64,000 nucleotides of DNA from Catellatospora sichuanensis (GCF_007483665.1 NZ_VIQO01000002.1:1-64000); one strand, 5' to 3'; counted from the first letter of the stretch, positions 45,848-55,393 are shown. The notes: generated by a model from the letters alone, not told the origin. Numbers and translations: made by a program.

Positions 45848-45947
45848 TTTGCTCTGCACCCAAAGCCTTGCTCTGCACCCACCCGCGCAACAGATGCACC
45901 CCCGTTGCGTATTTGGGTGCAGAGCAAGGAAATGGGTGCAGAGCAAA
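45848..45947. repeat. Two-step cruciform repeat
   Basis: TTGCTCTGCACCCA occurs twice (45849-45862, 45868-45881) and its reverse complement twice (45914-45927, 45933-45946). Together they form a long hairpin of two 14-bp stems with a small internal bubble; the loop (45882-45913) holds its own short GCAAC/GTTGC stem. The whole 443-bp gap 45713-46155 has no gene. It may end transcription or be a copy of a dispersed repeat. Confidence 0.85.
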
Positions 45948-46052
45948 GTCAGTCGAGGGCATTTCTGACCTGGGGGAGCCGGGGGGCGGGGTGGCTGGGA
46001 TCAGCGACGCGAAGCCGCCTGCGGTAGGAGCGCGGCAGGCGGGCGCCCGCTG

Positions 46053-46120
46053 CGGTGATCACTGTTTCGGGTCGGAAGACGAGGTCAGGCCTCACTCTTG
46101 ACACGGAACAGCGATCACCG
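46053..46120 (-). terminator. Long imperfect hairpin after the FmdB gene
   Basis: 21-nt arms (46053-46073 and 46100-46120) pair at 18 positions around a 26-nt loop with a small internal stem. It lies just downstream of the FmdB gene on the minus strand. Confidence 0.6.
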
Positions 46121-46155
46121 GAGCCGAAGCTTGGCCGAGGACCTGCCTGGCTGGG

Positions 46156-46368
46156 TCAGCTGCAGCAGCCGCCGCCGCAGCAGCCGCCACCGCCACTCGA
46201 CGGCGCGGGGATCGCGTCGCCGCGGCCGGCGAGGCCGACGGTGGTCAGCAGCTTCACGGTGTCGTCGTGGCCGGCCGGGCAGGGCGCGGGGTCGCCCGCG
46301 GCCGCCATCGGCCGGTTCACCTCGAACGTGTCGCCGCAGGCGCGGCAGCGGAAGTCGTAGCGTGGCAT
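46156..46368 (-). CDS. FmdB-family zinc ribbon protein
   Basis: 70 aa. MPRYDFRCRACGDTFEVNRP is the FmdB start (C-x-x-C), and the second knuckle is CPAGH, giving a C-C-C-H zinc site rather than four Cys. The end is a Gly/Cys cluster (GGGGCCGGGCCS) that could bind more metal. Four nt after the GNAT gene. Proposed regulatory role in the family is weakly supported. Confidence 0.88.
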   Translation of the reverse strand: MPRYDFRCRACGDTFEVNRPMAAAGDPAPCPAGHDDTVKLLTTVGLAGRGDAIPAPSSGGGGCCGGGCCS

Positions 46369-46372
46369 CGGG

Positions 46373-47449
46373 TCAGCTTATGCCGAGGTTCGCGGCCAGT
46401 TCCACGACGTCGCCCTCGTACTCCAGCCACTGGCGGTCGGCGACGAAGCCGAGCTCCTGGTTGACCTTGATGAGGGGTTCGTTGACCGCGGCGTTCCAGG
46501 TCTGCACCTCGGTCAGGTTCGGCTCTGCCGAGCGCAGCTCGAACAGCATCCGGGCCTTGATCGCACGGCCGACGCCGTAGCCGCGGTGGCGGGGCACGAC
46601 GACGGTGTCGTACTGGTCCGCGCGACCGGGGCGCTGTGCCGGCACCACGACCTCGGTGAGGCCGGCGACCTCGCCCGTCTTCTCCTGGACGGCGACCACG
46701 ATGTAGAGCTGCAGGCCACGGGCGGCCAGCGTGCGCAGGCTCGCCAGCAGCCGCTCCGGCTCGTAGGAGCTCGGGCGCAGGTCCAGGTCGCCCAGGTCGT
46801 AGTCGTCACGCACCTCGGCCTTGGCGGCCGCGTACGGCCCGATCATGTGCTCGGGAGGGCCGTCGGCGTAGAACTCGATCTGGTATCCGGCGCCCACGCC
46901 GGCGGCCAGGTCGCCGAGGGAGAACCAGTCGACCGTGTCGAGCCGCAGCACGCTGCGGACCTCGGTGAACGCCAGGGTGAAGCCGTACGCCTGGTAGAAG
47001 TCGACGGCGGTGGTGTCACCCGCCACCTCGACGCCCAGCGTGGTGAAGCCCTTGCTCAGGGCCACCCGCACCTGCTCGGTCAGCAGCGCCCGGCCGATGT
47101 TCTGCCGGCGCGCCTTGGGGTGGACCAGGATCTCGACGACGCCGATGTCGCCGAGCAGGATGATGCTCCCGGCGCCCAGCGGTGCCACGCCCCGCGCGGC
47201 GTCCCCCTCGTTCTCCTCGACCAGCCACATCATCTTGCGTTCACCGGGCATGGTGACCGCCAGGTAGTCGCGCATCCTGCCGTCTTGCCACAGCGGATCA
47301 TCAGGTAGGTCGACCGCGGAAACCTCGTTGAGGAGAGCGACCAGAGAGGTGATCTCAGTGGCGGCGGCGGTACGGGGATCCCATTCGCGCACCTTCACTT
47401 GTCCAGCTTGCACACTGCGCCCCCGAAACGGAAGGGTCCCACCTGTCAT
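46373..47449 (-). CDS. Double-GNAT-domain N-acetyltransferase
   Basis: 358 aa from ATG 47449; ATG 47482 and GTG 47413 are alternatives. Two GNAT folds in tandem: the first has an acetyl-CoA loop around HPKARRQNIGRALL, the second RHRGYGVGRAIKARML. Two-domain GNATs of this kind occur in mycothiol synthase (MshD) and in antibiotic-type acetyltransferases; the sequence is not clearly MshD. Substrate unknown. Operon with FmdB. Confidence 0.86.
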   Translation of the reverse strand: MTGGTLPFRGRSVQAGQVKVREWDPRTAAATEITSLVALLNEVSAVDLPDDPLWQDGRMRDYLAVTMPGERKMMWLVEENEGDAARGVAPLGAGSIILLGDIGVVEILVHPKARRQNIGRALLTEQVRVALSKGFTTLGVEVAGDTTAVDFYQAYGFTLAFTEVRSVLRLDTVDWFSLGDLAAGVGAGYQIEFYADGPPEHMIGPYAAAKAEVRDDYDLGDLDLRPSSYEPERLLASLRTLAARGLQLYIVVAVQEKTGEVAGLTEVVVPAQRPGRADQYDTVVVPRHRGYGVGRAIKARMLFELRSAEPNLTEVQTWNAAVNEPLIKVNQELGFVADRQWLEYEGDVVELAANLGIS

Positions 47450-47550
47450 CGTATGCAAACCATTACTCTGAGTGGCGCTCAACGATGAAGGCAGTGGCGG
47501 ACGGTAGTGTTATGGGCCGTTTCGCTGATGTGGGCGAGACGTCCGGTTGA

Positions 47551-48705
47551 TCAGGTCTGACTGCTACGACCGTACGCCTGCGCGGTGTCATACACCTTCT
47601 GCAGGTACACCCCTACGTTGTTGTACGACAGCACCACCGATTTCCAGTTGGCCACCACGGTCAGGTCCTTGCCCGGCGCGCACAGGTAGTACGCCGCCGT
47701 CAGCGCCGAGTCGTCGAGGTCGTGCGGGTCGACGAGCTGGTCGTTGTCGCCGTCCACCCCGTAGGTCACCCACGTCGCCGGGATGAACTGCATGGGGCCG
47801 ACCGCGTGGTCCCACTTCTTGTCGAAGTCGAGCGTGCCCGCGTCGGTGTCGTTGATCTTCTTGGTGTTCTTGGTGCCGTCCAGGGCGATCCCGACGATCG
47901 GCGGCAGCGCCTTCGCGTCCTCGCCGAGCTTCGCGCCCTTGGTCCGGCCGTGATCGGACTCGATCTTGCCGATCGCGGCGAGGGTGGTCCACCGCAGCTT
48001 GCACGACGGTCGTGTCTGCGTCACCACCCATTCGGCGTACGCGTACGCCTCCAGGGCCGTCACCGGCACGCTCACCTTGGGCGAGGTCGCCTCCGCCCAG
48101 CGGTGGAACGCCACGGCCGGCCGGGCCACCGGGCTGGGCGCGGCGGTGGGGGAGGGCGGCGGTGCGAAGCTGGGACTCGGCGTCGTGCCGGCGGTCGCCT
48201 GGCTCGACGCGGACGGCGTGGGGGCGGGCGCGGCCTTCGCGCCGACCAGCGCCGGGATCAGCAGAGCACCGGACGCCCCGGCCGCGGCGACCAGCATGAC
48301 GATCGTGACGCCCGTGGTGGTGAGCCGGCCGACGGGACGGCGGGACTGCCGCCAGACCACACGGCCTGCGTCCATCGCCGCGGAGCGCAGCCGCACCATC
48401 GCCGCCCCGACCGAGATCGCAGCCTCGGTTTCGTCCCCCGGCGCGACCGCGGTTTTGGGCAGGGCGCCGTATCCCGAGGTGGTCGCTGTGTCGCCGTCGG
48501 CGTCGGCCGCTGTCGCGGCAACGGTTTCCGCGTCCTGCGCGACCCGCGCGTCGGCAGCATCGTCGGCGGCCGGCTTCTTCGCCGCCGCCGCTTCCGTGAT
48601 GTCGTCCCCGTCCCGCACGGGTCGAGTATGCCTCGCCCGCGCCGCGTTGTCGTGCGCACGTGGTGTCCGTCGACGACGGCTCGGGTGATCCGGTTGTGAC
48701 CTCAT
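47551..48705 (-). CDS. Membrane-anchored lytic murein transglycosylase
   Basis: 384 aa from ATG 48705. A ~130-residue Ala/Asp/Thr-rich cytoplasmic tail, one membrane helix (~130-155), a Pro/Ser/Ala linker, then an MltB-type SLT domain: AAIGKIESDHGRTKGA (catalytic Glu), VGPMQFIPATWVTYGVDGDN, DLDDSALTAAYYLC. It would cleave the glycan chain of peptidoglycan. Cytoplasmic tail of this size is unusual and could be a phosphorylation or division-protein contact site. Confidence 0.88.
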   Translation of the reverse strand: MRSQPDHPSRRRRTPRAHDNAARARHTRPVRDGDDITEAAAAKKPAADDAADARVAQDAETVAATAADADGDTATTSGYGALPKTAVAPGDETEAAISVGAAMVRLRSAAMDAGRVVWRQSRRPVGRLTTTGVTIVMLVAAAGASGALLIPALVGAKAAPAPTPSASSQATAGTTPSPSFAPPPSPTAAPSPVARPAVAFHRWAEATSPKVSVPVTALEAYAYAEWVVTQTRPSCKLRWTTLAAIGKIESDHGRTKGAKLGEDAKALPPIVGIALDGTKNTKKINDTDAGTLDFDKKWDHAVGPMQFIPATWVTYGVDGDNDQLVDPHDLDDSALTAAYYLCAPGKDLTVVANWKSVVLSYNNVGVYLQKVYDTAQAYGRSSQT

Positions 48706-48853
48706 GGCCCACATCCGCCCTGCGGTGTCGTCGTTACGACGGTTGGCAGCTCGACACGGCACTGATCGTCTTCATCGTTCGCGGGTGGTGACACCTCGGA
48801 CGGCTCGATCAACCCGTTCTCACGATGTCCTGTGCAGGTGGGGGTACGGCAGC

Positions 48854-51586
48854 ATGAACCGCGACTTCCAGGGGGGCGGAGGTTATCCGCGCGTGCAGCA
48901 GCGTACACATCTGCCTCGTGGGCAGGTGACGTTCTTGTTCACCGACATCGAGGGCTCGACCCGACTGGCCCAGATGCTCGGTGACGGCTACCGGCCGGTG
49001 CTCCACGAGCACCGGCGGGTGCTGCGTGCCGTGCTGGCGGCGGCCGGTGGCGTGGAGTTGTTCACCGAGGGCGACTCCTACTTCTTCGCTTTCGCCGACG
49101 CCTCGACGGCGGTGGAGGCGTGCGCCTGCGCGCAGCGCGCACTGGAAGCGCACACGTGGCCGGATCCGCAGGCGCAGCCCAAGGTGCGGATGGGCCTCCA
49201 CACCGGAATCGCGCAGCCGCACGGCGGCGAGTACGCCAGCCCCGAGGTGCACCGCGCCGCCCGGGTCGCCGCCGCCGCGCACGGTGGGCAGATCCTGCTC
49301 TCCGCGTCGACCGCCGAGGCCGCGTCGCGGCTGCCGGACCAGGCCTGGCTGCTGGACCTCGGGCTGCACCGGCTGCGCGGCTTCGACGGCCGCGAGCGCT
49401 TGTTCCAGCTGGTGGCGCCCGAACTGGAGCAGCACTTCCCGCGCCCGCGCACCGAGCGCACCGCGCCGCACAACCTGCCCAGCCCGCTGACCTCGTTCGT
49501 GGGGCGGCATCCGGAGCGGGCCGAGCTGGCCGAACTGCTGGCGGCGCACCGGTTGACGACCGTGGTGGGCGCGGGCGGCGCGGGCAAGTCGCGGCTGGCC
49601 GTGGCCGTCGCACACGACCTCATCGAGTCCTATCCGGACGGCATCTGGAACATCGACATCGCCGGCGTCACCGATCCGGGGCTGCTGGCCTTCACCGTCG
49701 CCACGGTGCTGGGGCTGCGCCCGGAGCCGGGCCGTCCCGTCGTCGAGACGCTGGTCGAGCACGCCTCGACCCGGCGCCTGATGCTGCTGCTGGACACCTG
49801 CGAGGCGCAGGTGGGCGTCGTTGCGCCGCTGGTGGCCCAGTTGCTGGCGGGGGCGCGCGAGGTGACCGTGCTGGCAACCAGCCGGGAACCGCTCGGCATA
49901 GCGGGCGAGCTGGTCTGGCGCATCCCGCCGCTGTCACTGTCGCCGTCCGCGGGCGGTGGTGTCAGCGACGCGGTGACGCTGCTGGCCGAGCGCACCGCGG
50001 CGGCGCGCGGCGGCCGCCCGGTCGAGCCGGCCGAGCTCGCCGACCTGGCCAGGGTGGCGGCCCGCCTGGACGGGCTGCCGCTGGCCATCGAGCTGGCCGC
50101 GGCCAGGCTGCGCGTGCTGTCCGGAAGCGAGCTGGCGGCCCGGCTGCATGCTGAGCTGACCGCGGAGGAGAGCGACCCGCTGCGGGCCCTGGACGCGGGC
50201 GGGCCGCATTCGGGCGCGCACGCCCGGCACGCCACCATGCAGGCCACGGTGACCTGGTCCTACCGCACCCTGCCGGACGATGCGGCGCAGCTGCTGCGCT
50301 GGCTGTCGGTCTTCGCCGGGCCGATCAGCCTGGCCGGGGTGGAGTGGCTGATGGACGGCGACCCGCTCGGCCCGCTCACCGTGCTGGTGGACAAGTCGCT
50401 GGTGCAGGCCGAGCCGGGCGCGCACGGCACGACCTACCGCATGCTCGACCCGATCCGGGGGTACGCCGCCCGGCGGCTGGCCGCGCACGGTGAGGAGGCG
50501 GCCGCCCGGGACCGGCACGTGGCCTGGGCGCTGCGCGCGCTGCAGGCGGTCGGGCACGGGCCGGACGGGCAGCCGGTGACCCTGTCGCTGTACTCGATCG
50601 ACCCGCTCGCCGCCGAGCTGCGCGCCGCGCTGCGCTGGTGCGGCACGGGCGGCAGCGCCCGCTCGGGGCTGCAGATCTCCTGTGGCCTGGACCAGTGGTG
50701 GCGGGAGCGGGGCCTGGCCCGGGAAGGCCGGCTGTGGCTCTTCCGGCTGTACGCGCGCCTGTCCGAGACGGGCGAACGGGTGCCCGACGCCGAGCTGGCC
50801 CGCGCCTATCACGCGCATTCGGGCCACGCCGCCGTCGACGGCGAGTTCGTCGAGGAGCTGCGGTTCAGCCGCCGGGCCGAGTCCGCGGGCCGCCGGGCCG
50901 GCGATCCGGGCCTGCTGGCGCGGGTGCTGGCCGGCCGCTCGGGCGCGCTGCGCGACGCGGGCAAGCCCGACGACGCCGAGCAGGCCTGCCGGGAGGTGCT
51001 CGCCTGGGCGACCCGCTACGAGGTCGCACCGGACGCGCTGTTCGCGGTGTGCAATCTGGCCGAGCTGCTGTGGCTGCGCGGCGCGCTGGACGAGGCCGCC
51101 ACGCTGCTGGCCGCCTCACGTCAGCTGGAGCAGCTGCGCCCGGCCGAGCGCGGGCGGCGCACCTTGGACCTGCTGCTGGGCATGGTGGCGCTGCGCCGTG
51201 GCGACCTCGTCGCCGCGCACGAGCACCTGACCGTGGCGCTGCGCTCGCGGATGGCGTACGGCTTCCACGGGCGCGCCTGCGTGGCCGTCAAGGCGATGGC
51301 GGCGCGGTGCGTGCAGGGTGGGGACGCGATGACCGCGGCGACGCTGTTCGGGGCGGCGGAGTCGACGACCGTCCAGCTGCACTGCGGGCCCGGCATCTTC
51401 GCCTCGTTCTGGACCGCGCAGCAGGAGGCCGCCCGGGCGGCGCTCGGCGACGCGGTCTTCGACGAGGCGTACGCCCGCGGGGCGGCGCTGTCGCTGGGCG
51501 AGACGGCGTCGCTGGCGCTGGCTGTCGAGCACCCGGATCTCGCGGTGGATTCCAGCCGCTTCGCCGAGCTGCCCAGCGGCTCCTGA
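48854..51586 (+). CDS. Cyclase-domain / NB-ARC-type ATPase regulator
   Basis: 910 aa from ATG 48854. Residues ~25-190 are a class III nucleotide cyclase-like domain (VTFLFTDIEGSTRLAQ; EGDSYFFAFAD; metal Asp in both) with VHRAARVAAAAHGGQ where Asn is usual, so activity is doubtful. Residues ~215-500 are an ATPase (Walker A VVGAGGAGKSRLA; Walker B LMLLLDTCE; TSREPL sensor), then a winged helix and tetratricopeptide-like helices to the end. No DNA-binding domain. Probably a signalling switch; ligand unknown. Confidence 0.86.
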   Translation: MNRDFQGGGGYPRVQQRTHLPRGQVTFLFTDIEGSTRLAQMLGDGYRPVLHEHRRVLRAVLAAAGGVELFTEGDSYFFAFADASTAVEACACAQRALEAHTWPDPQAQPKVRMGLHTGIAQPHGGEYASPEVHRAARVAAAAHGGQILLSASTAEAASRLPDQAWLLDLGLHRLRGFDGRERLFQLVAPELEQHFPRPRTERTAPHNLPSPLTSFVGRHPERAELAELLAAHRLTTVVGAGGAGKSRLAVAVAHDLIESYPDGIWNIDIAGVTDPGLLAFTVATVLGLRPEPGRPVVETLVEHASTRRLMLLLDTCEAQVGVVAPLVAQLLAGAREVTVLATSREPLGIAGELVWRIPPLSLSPSAGGGVSDAVTLLAERTAAARGGRPVEPAELADLARVAARLDGLPLAIELAAARLRVLSGSELAARLHAELTAEESDPLRALDAGGPHSGAHARHATMQATVTWSYRTLPDDAAQLLRWLSVFAGPISLAGVEWLMDGDPLGPLTVLVDKSLVQAEPGAHGTTYRMLDPIRGYAARRLAAHGEEAAARDRHVAWALRALQAVGHGPDGQPVTLSLYSIDPLAAELRAALRWCGTGGSARSGLQISCGLDQWWRERGLAREGRLWLFRLYARLSETGERVPDAELARAYHAHSGHAAVDGEFVEELRFSRRAESAGRRAGDPGLLARVLAGRSGALRDAGKPDDAEQACREVLAWATRYEVAPDALFAVCNLAELLWLRGALDEAATLLAASRQLEQLRPAERGRRTLDLLLGMVALRRGDLVAAHEHLTVALRSRMAYGFHGRACVAVKAMAARCVQGGDAMTAATLFGAAESTTVQLHCGPGIFASFWTAQQEAARAALGDAVFDEAYARGAALSLGETASLALAVEHPDLAVDSSRFAELPSGS

Positions 51587-51610
51587 TCCCGCGTCAGACC
51601 CCGGACGCAG

Positions 51611-51655
51611 TCCTGCGCAGCCTTCCCGGAGACGGATCGGGAAGCCTGCGCAGGA
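51611..51655. terminator. Bidirectional terminator hairpin
   Basis: 18-nt arms (51611-51628 and 51638-51655) with a single mismatch and a 9-nt loop, between the cyclase-ATPase gene (+) and the phospholipase gene (-). Confidence 0.78.
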
Positions 51656-51671
51656 ACCGCGGGAGCGGGCG

Positions 51672-52205
51672 TCAGTTGTTCTCGGCGGCGGCGCGCAGCG
51701 CGTCGTCCTTCAGCTTCTGCGCCTTGGCGATGTCGGCCTGGCTGACGGCGCCGACGCTGCCGAAGGCCTTGACGGCCTGGTAGTAGGTCCAGGCGAGGCT
51801 CGTGCAGGCGGGCCGCACGACGACGTTGTACGTCGCGCACTTGCGCTTGAGGTCCTCGTAGAACGCGCTGTCCAGCCGGGACTTGTTCGCGGAGAACTGG
51901 CCCATCGCCTTGTAGTTGCGGTAGTTGAAGTCGTGGCGGTAGCACGACAGCTTGAAGTCGAAGCCGAGCGGGTTGTCCGGGCTGGTGGAGCAGTAGTCGG
52001 TGCTCCAGTCGAAGGCGTACGCCGCCCACGCGCCCTGGTTCTGCCGGCCGCTGTTCCAGGCGTTGTAGCTGCTGACACTGGTCTGCGACCAGCTCGACAT
52101 GACGGACAGCTTCTCGGCGGGGGTCACCGCCTGAGCGGGTGCGGCGATCGCGAGAACGGCGATCATCGCGGCCGCGGGAGCGAGCAGCAGGCGCAGGCGG
52201 GACAT
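51672..52205 (-). CDS. Secreted phospholipase A2
   Basis: 177 aa from ATG 52205 with GAGGT upstream. Sec signal peptide ending APAQA (cleavage ~26). The mature part resembles the Streptomyces violaceoruber enzyme closely: SYNAWNSGRQNQGAWAAYAF, FDWSTDYC, then CYRHDFNYRNYKAMG with the catalytic His-Asp, and DSAFYEDLKRKC with the second Asp. Cys pairs fit two disulfides. It hydrolyses the sn-2 acyl bond of phospholipids outside the cell, with calcium. A ~30-residue Ala/Lys-rich C-terminal tail is extra. Confidence 0.92.
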   Translation of the reverse strand: MSRLRLLLAPAAAMIAVLAIAAPAQAVTPAEKLSVMSSWSQTSVSSYNAWNSGRQNQGAWAAYAFDWSTDYCSTSPDNPLGFDFKLSCYRHDFNYRNYKAMGQFSANKSRLDSAFYEDLKRKCATYNVVVRPACTSLAWTYYQAVKAFGSVGAVSQADIAKAQKLKDDALRAAAENN

Positions 52206-52402
52206 GGCTTCACCTCGGCGAATAGGGTTCGTCAGGGGTTCAACGAGCCGGTCGGCCGATGCCTGGGTGGAGCATCGGTGGAGCTGAATGTAGTCGTTGC
52301 GGCCATGTTTCGGAAGTGTTGATTTTTCCGGCGCTGCAAGGACATGCAACCCCGCTGCAGACGCCTTACGTCCCCTGCCCGGAGACGACGGGAAGGGACC
52401 AT

Positions 52403-52903
52403 GTGAAGCGCGAGGACGAACCGGAGTACCGGGAGTACGTGGCGGCGCGGCTGGAGAGCCTGCGGCGCATCGCGTTCCTGCTGTGCCACGACTGGCACGC
52501 CGCCGACGATCTGGTGTCGACGGTGCTGCTGAAGCTGTACCGGTCCTGGTCGCGGGTCCGCCGGGCGGACAACGTGGACGCCTACGTGCGCGGCATGCTC
52601 ACCAACGCCTGGCTGGACGAACGACGTCGGCCGTGGCGGCGGGAACGGCCGGAGGCGGACCTGCCCGAGGCCGTGGCCGCGCCGGTGGAGCCGGGCGACC
52701 GCACCGCCATCGGCCGGCTGCTGCGCGGGCTGGGTCCGCGTCAGCGGGCGGTGGTCGTGCTGCGCTTCTACTGCGACCTGTCGGTCGAGCAGACCGCGGG
52801 TCTGCTCGGCATCTCCGAGGGAACCGTGAAGAGCCAGTCGGCTCGGGGGCTCGAGACCCTGCGTGGCCTGGCGACCGAGGCGAATGCAGAGGAACGGCGA
52901 TGA
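52403..52903 (+). CDS. SigE-family RNA polymerase sigma factor (second copy)
   Basis: 166 aa from GTG 52403 with GGAAGGGA upstream. Region 2 (RRIAFLLCHDWHAADDLVST ... YRSWSRV) and region 4 (LGPRQRAVVVLRFYCDLSVE ... GISEGTVKSQSARGL). Same design and same ATGA coupling to a membrane partner as the pair at 17.4-18.7 kb. Signal unknown. Confidence 0.9.
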   Translation: MKREDEPEYREYVAARLESLRRIAFLLCHDWHAADDLVSTVLLKLYRSWSRVRRADNVDAYVRGMLTNAWLDERRRPWRRERPEADLPEAVAAPVEPGDRTAIGRLLRGLGPRQRAVVVLRFYCDLSVEQTAGLLGISEGTVKSQSARGLETLRGLATEANAEERR

Positions 52904-53811
52904 ACGATTACCGCAACACCATGGAGGAGTACGTGGGCACCGCCCCGCGTACGGCCATCGACGTCGACGAGCTGGTCGTGCGCGGGCGGCGCGCACAGCG
53001 GGGCCGCCGGCTCGCCGCAGCCACGGGCGGGCTGGCACTGTCCGCGGTCGCGGCGCTGTCCGCGGTGAGCCTGCTCGGGGCGACGGCCGGGGGCCCGCAG
53101 CCGCCTGCCGTGGCTTCGGCGGCGGCGTCCACGACCGCGGAGACGCCGGACCAGACGGCCCAGCGGCTGCTGGAGGTCCTCAAAGCGGCGATCTCCCGGG
53201 AGGCTCCCGGGGTGACCGGGCTGGAGACGCTGCAGCGGCAGATGCACCAGTGTCGGCCGGACGCGATTCCGCCCGCGCGGCTCGTGCCCTACGACGCCGC
53301 GACCTTCGACACCGCCTGCCCCGCCGACTCCCCGCTGCACCAGCTGCGCGAGCAGAACTTCGACTGGCTGGGACAGATCACCGTCGGGGAGGTCACCGCG
53401 TCGGTGCGCATCCACGTCGGCCGGGTTCCTGTCATCGACCCGCCGGGCGAGCAGCCGGACCAGCGGCCCGAGCTGGTGGGCAAGGCACCCGGCGGCGGCA
53501 CGGGGGCGCCGCCGGCCTCGCCGGGCATCACGGTGCTGGCGAACGAGCTGGTGGTGGAGGTGGTGAAGCCGGACGGGACCGACTTCTTCGTCGGGCACCC
53601 GGAGAAGCACCCGCTCCTCCTGGCCGACCTGTGGCAGGCCGTCGGCCGGGACCGTGCGCGCCCCCTCGGCGCGGAGAAGGGCGCCCACCGGGTCACGGTG
53701 GGCGCCCTTCTCAGCGGAGCACGCGAGGGGGCGCGTGCTCACCCCCGGGTCAGGGGACGAAGCGGGCCGGGCTGGGCAGGCTCTCGTTGTAGAGCCGGTC
53801 CAGCGAGGTGA
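52900..53811 (+). CDS. Membrane protein coupled to the sigma factor, probable anti-sigma partner
   Basis: 303 aa from ATG 52900 (ATGA overlap). Short cytoplasmic part with an Arg-rich end (RGRRAQRGRR), a membrane helix (~45-65), then an outer domain with two Cys (CRPDA, CPADS). The frame does not stop at the natural end: after about residue 255 it runs through the terminator at 53674-53712 and 62 nt into the opposite gene, adding a low-complexity Gly/Arg tail. That suggests a lost stop or small frameshift at the 3' end. Confidence 0.72.
   Translation: MNDYRNTMEEYVGTAPRTAIDVDELVVRGRRAQRGRRLAAATGGLALSAVAALSAVSLLGATAGGPQPPAVASAAASTTAETPDQTAQRLLEVLKAAISREAPGVTGLETLQRQMHQCRPDAIPPARLVPYDAATFDTACPADSPLHQLREQNFDWLGQITVGEVTASVRIHVGRVPVIDPPGEQPDQRPELVGKAPGGGTGAPPASPGITVLANELVVEVVKPDGTDFFVGHPEKHPLLLADLWQAVGRDRARPLGAEKGAHRVTVGALLSGAREGARAHPRVRGRSGPGWAGSRCRAGPAR
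53674..53712. terminator. Bidirectional terminator inside the overlapping 3' ends
   Basis: Perfect 16-bp stem (53674-53689 with 53697-53712) and 7-nt loop. It lies inside the last part of the plus-strand frame, which is odd, and directly after the glycoside hydrolase gene on the minus strand. Confidence 0.8.
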
Positions 53812-55393
53812 CGAAGTAGGTGTAGCGCTGCCCGGCCACCGCGGTGGTGTCGGTGAACGACGTGCCGCGGGTCGTCGCGATCAGGTTCGTCGCGTCGGCG
53901 AAGTCGCAGCCGCTCGGCAGGATCTTCAGCCCGTTGACGCGGTAGACCGCGTACGACGTGGCGGTGCCGAAGGGGCCCGCGCCGTCGGCCAGCGGCTGCC
54001 ACTTCAGCGCCACCCCGGCGTCGCTGCGGTCGGCCTTGGTGACGACCGGGAACAGCAGCGGCTTGCTGGGCAGGTGGGTCATGGTCGGCACCAGGGCCGG
54101 CTTGCTGTAGTGGTCGGCCGCGTACAGATCGGTGGCGCCGATCCGGTTGGCCCGCACCTGCACCGCGCTGAAGTGCACGTTGCCCGCGACGTTGTAGTCG
54201 CGGTTGAAGGTGAGGTGCCTGCTCATCTCGGCCGGGTCGAACCACGCCGCGGGCTGGCCCGCAGTGGCGATCTTGTAGTCGGCCTGGCCGATGTAGAGCT
54301 GCGTCTTCGTGCCGGCGACCACGTCGGACCACCACGGCACGAGCTTGGCGTAGTCGGCCACGGCCAGCCCGATGTTCCAGTAGATCTGCGGCACGATGTA
54401 GTCCAGCCAGCCCTCCTTCACCCACTTGCGGGTGTCGGCGAAGTTGGCGTCGTAGGACTGGGTGCCGTTGGTCTCCGAGCCCAGCGGGTCGGCGGCCTGG
54501 TTGCGCCAGATGCCGAACGGGCTGACCCCGAACTTCACCCACGGCTTGGCGGCCTTGATGCGCCCGGCCATCTCCTGCACCAGCAGGTCGATGTTGTTGC
54601 GCCGCCAGTCCGCCTTGCTGGCGAAGCCGGCCCCGTACTGCTCGAAGGTGGCCTGGTCGCCGAAGTCCTGACCGGCCGCCGGGTACGGGTAGAAGTAGTC
54701 GTCGAAGTGCACGCCGTCGATGTCGTAGTTCTCGACCGCGTGCATCATCGCGTCCTGCACGTACTCGCGTACCTCCGGGATGCCCGGGTTGTAGTAGAGC
54801 CGGCTGCCGGCCGCGTTGAGCGGGTAGGCGACCGCCCACTCCGGGTGCTCGCGGGCCGGGTGGCCGGGCGCGAGGTTGTTGACGTCGGTGCCCGCGCCCA
54901 TGCCGGTGGCGCTGGTCGGCATGGAGATGCGGTAGGGGTTGAACCAGGCGTGGAACTCCAGGTTGCGGGCGTGCGACTCGGCGACCAGGAAGGCCAGCGG
55001 GTCCCAGCCCGGCCCGACGTTGTCGCGCTTGCCGGTCAGCCATTCAGACCAGGGCTCGTAGGGTGAGGGCCAGAACGCGTCCGCGGTCGGCCGGATCTGC
55101 ACCACGACGGCGTTGTGGTTCAGCCGCTGGGCGAGGTCGAGCCAGCCGCGGTACTCGGCCTTGAGCTCCTCCTCGGCCTTGCCGGGGGCGCTGGGCCAGT
55201 CGATGTTCACCACGCTGGCGATCCACATAGCCCGCAGCTGCCGCTTGGGCTGTGCGGGGTTGAGCGTGCACTCCGTCGCGCTCGGCGTGGCAGCCGGCGC
55301 GGAGGACAGCGGGTCGGCCTGCGCACCGCCGGGCACCAGCAGCGCGCCGAGCAGCGCTGTGGCGGCCCCGGCCGCGATCAGTCTCATGCGCAT
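53750..55393 (-). CDS. Secreted family 10-like glycoside hydrolase (GHL10/DUF187)
   Basis: 547 aa from ATG 55393 with a strong GGAGG 7 nt upstream. Signal peptide ([20 protein letters not shown]). The barrel domain has [25 protein letters not shown] and the motif [25 protein letters not shown] follows. After ~residue 440 a fibronectin III-like module ends the protein. Probably acts on a cell-wall or plant polysaccharide outside the cell; the exact bond is unknown. Confidence 0.9.
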   Translation of the reverse strand: MRMRLIAAGAATALLGALLVPGGAQADPLSSAPAATPSATECTLNPAQPKRQLRAMWIASVVNIDWPSAPGKAEEELKAEYRGWLDLAQRLNHNAVVVQIRPTADAFWPSPYEPWSEWLTGKRDNVGPGWDPLAFLVAESHARNLEFHAWFNPYRISMPTSATGMGAGTDVNNLAPGHPAREHPEWAVAYPLNAAGSRLYYNPGIPEVREYVQDAMMHAVENYDIDGVHFDDYFYPYPAAGQDFGDQATFEQYGAGFASKADWRRNNIDLLVQEMAGRIKAAKPWVKFGVSPFGIWRNQAADPLGSETNGTQSYDANFADTRKWVKEGWLDYIVPQIYWNIGLAVADYAKLVPWWSDVVAGTKTQLYIGQADYKIATAGQPAAWFDPAEMSRHLTFNRDYNVAGNVHFSAVQVRANRIGATDLYAADHYSKPALVPTMTHLPSKPLLFPVVTKADRSDAGVALKWQPLADGAGPFGTATSYAVYRVNGLKILPSGCDFADATNLIATTRGTSFTDTTAVAGQRYTYFVTSLDRLYNESLPSPARFVP

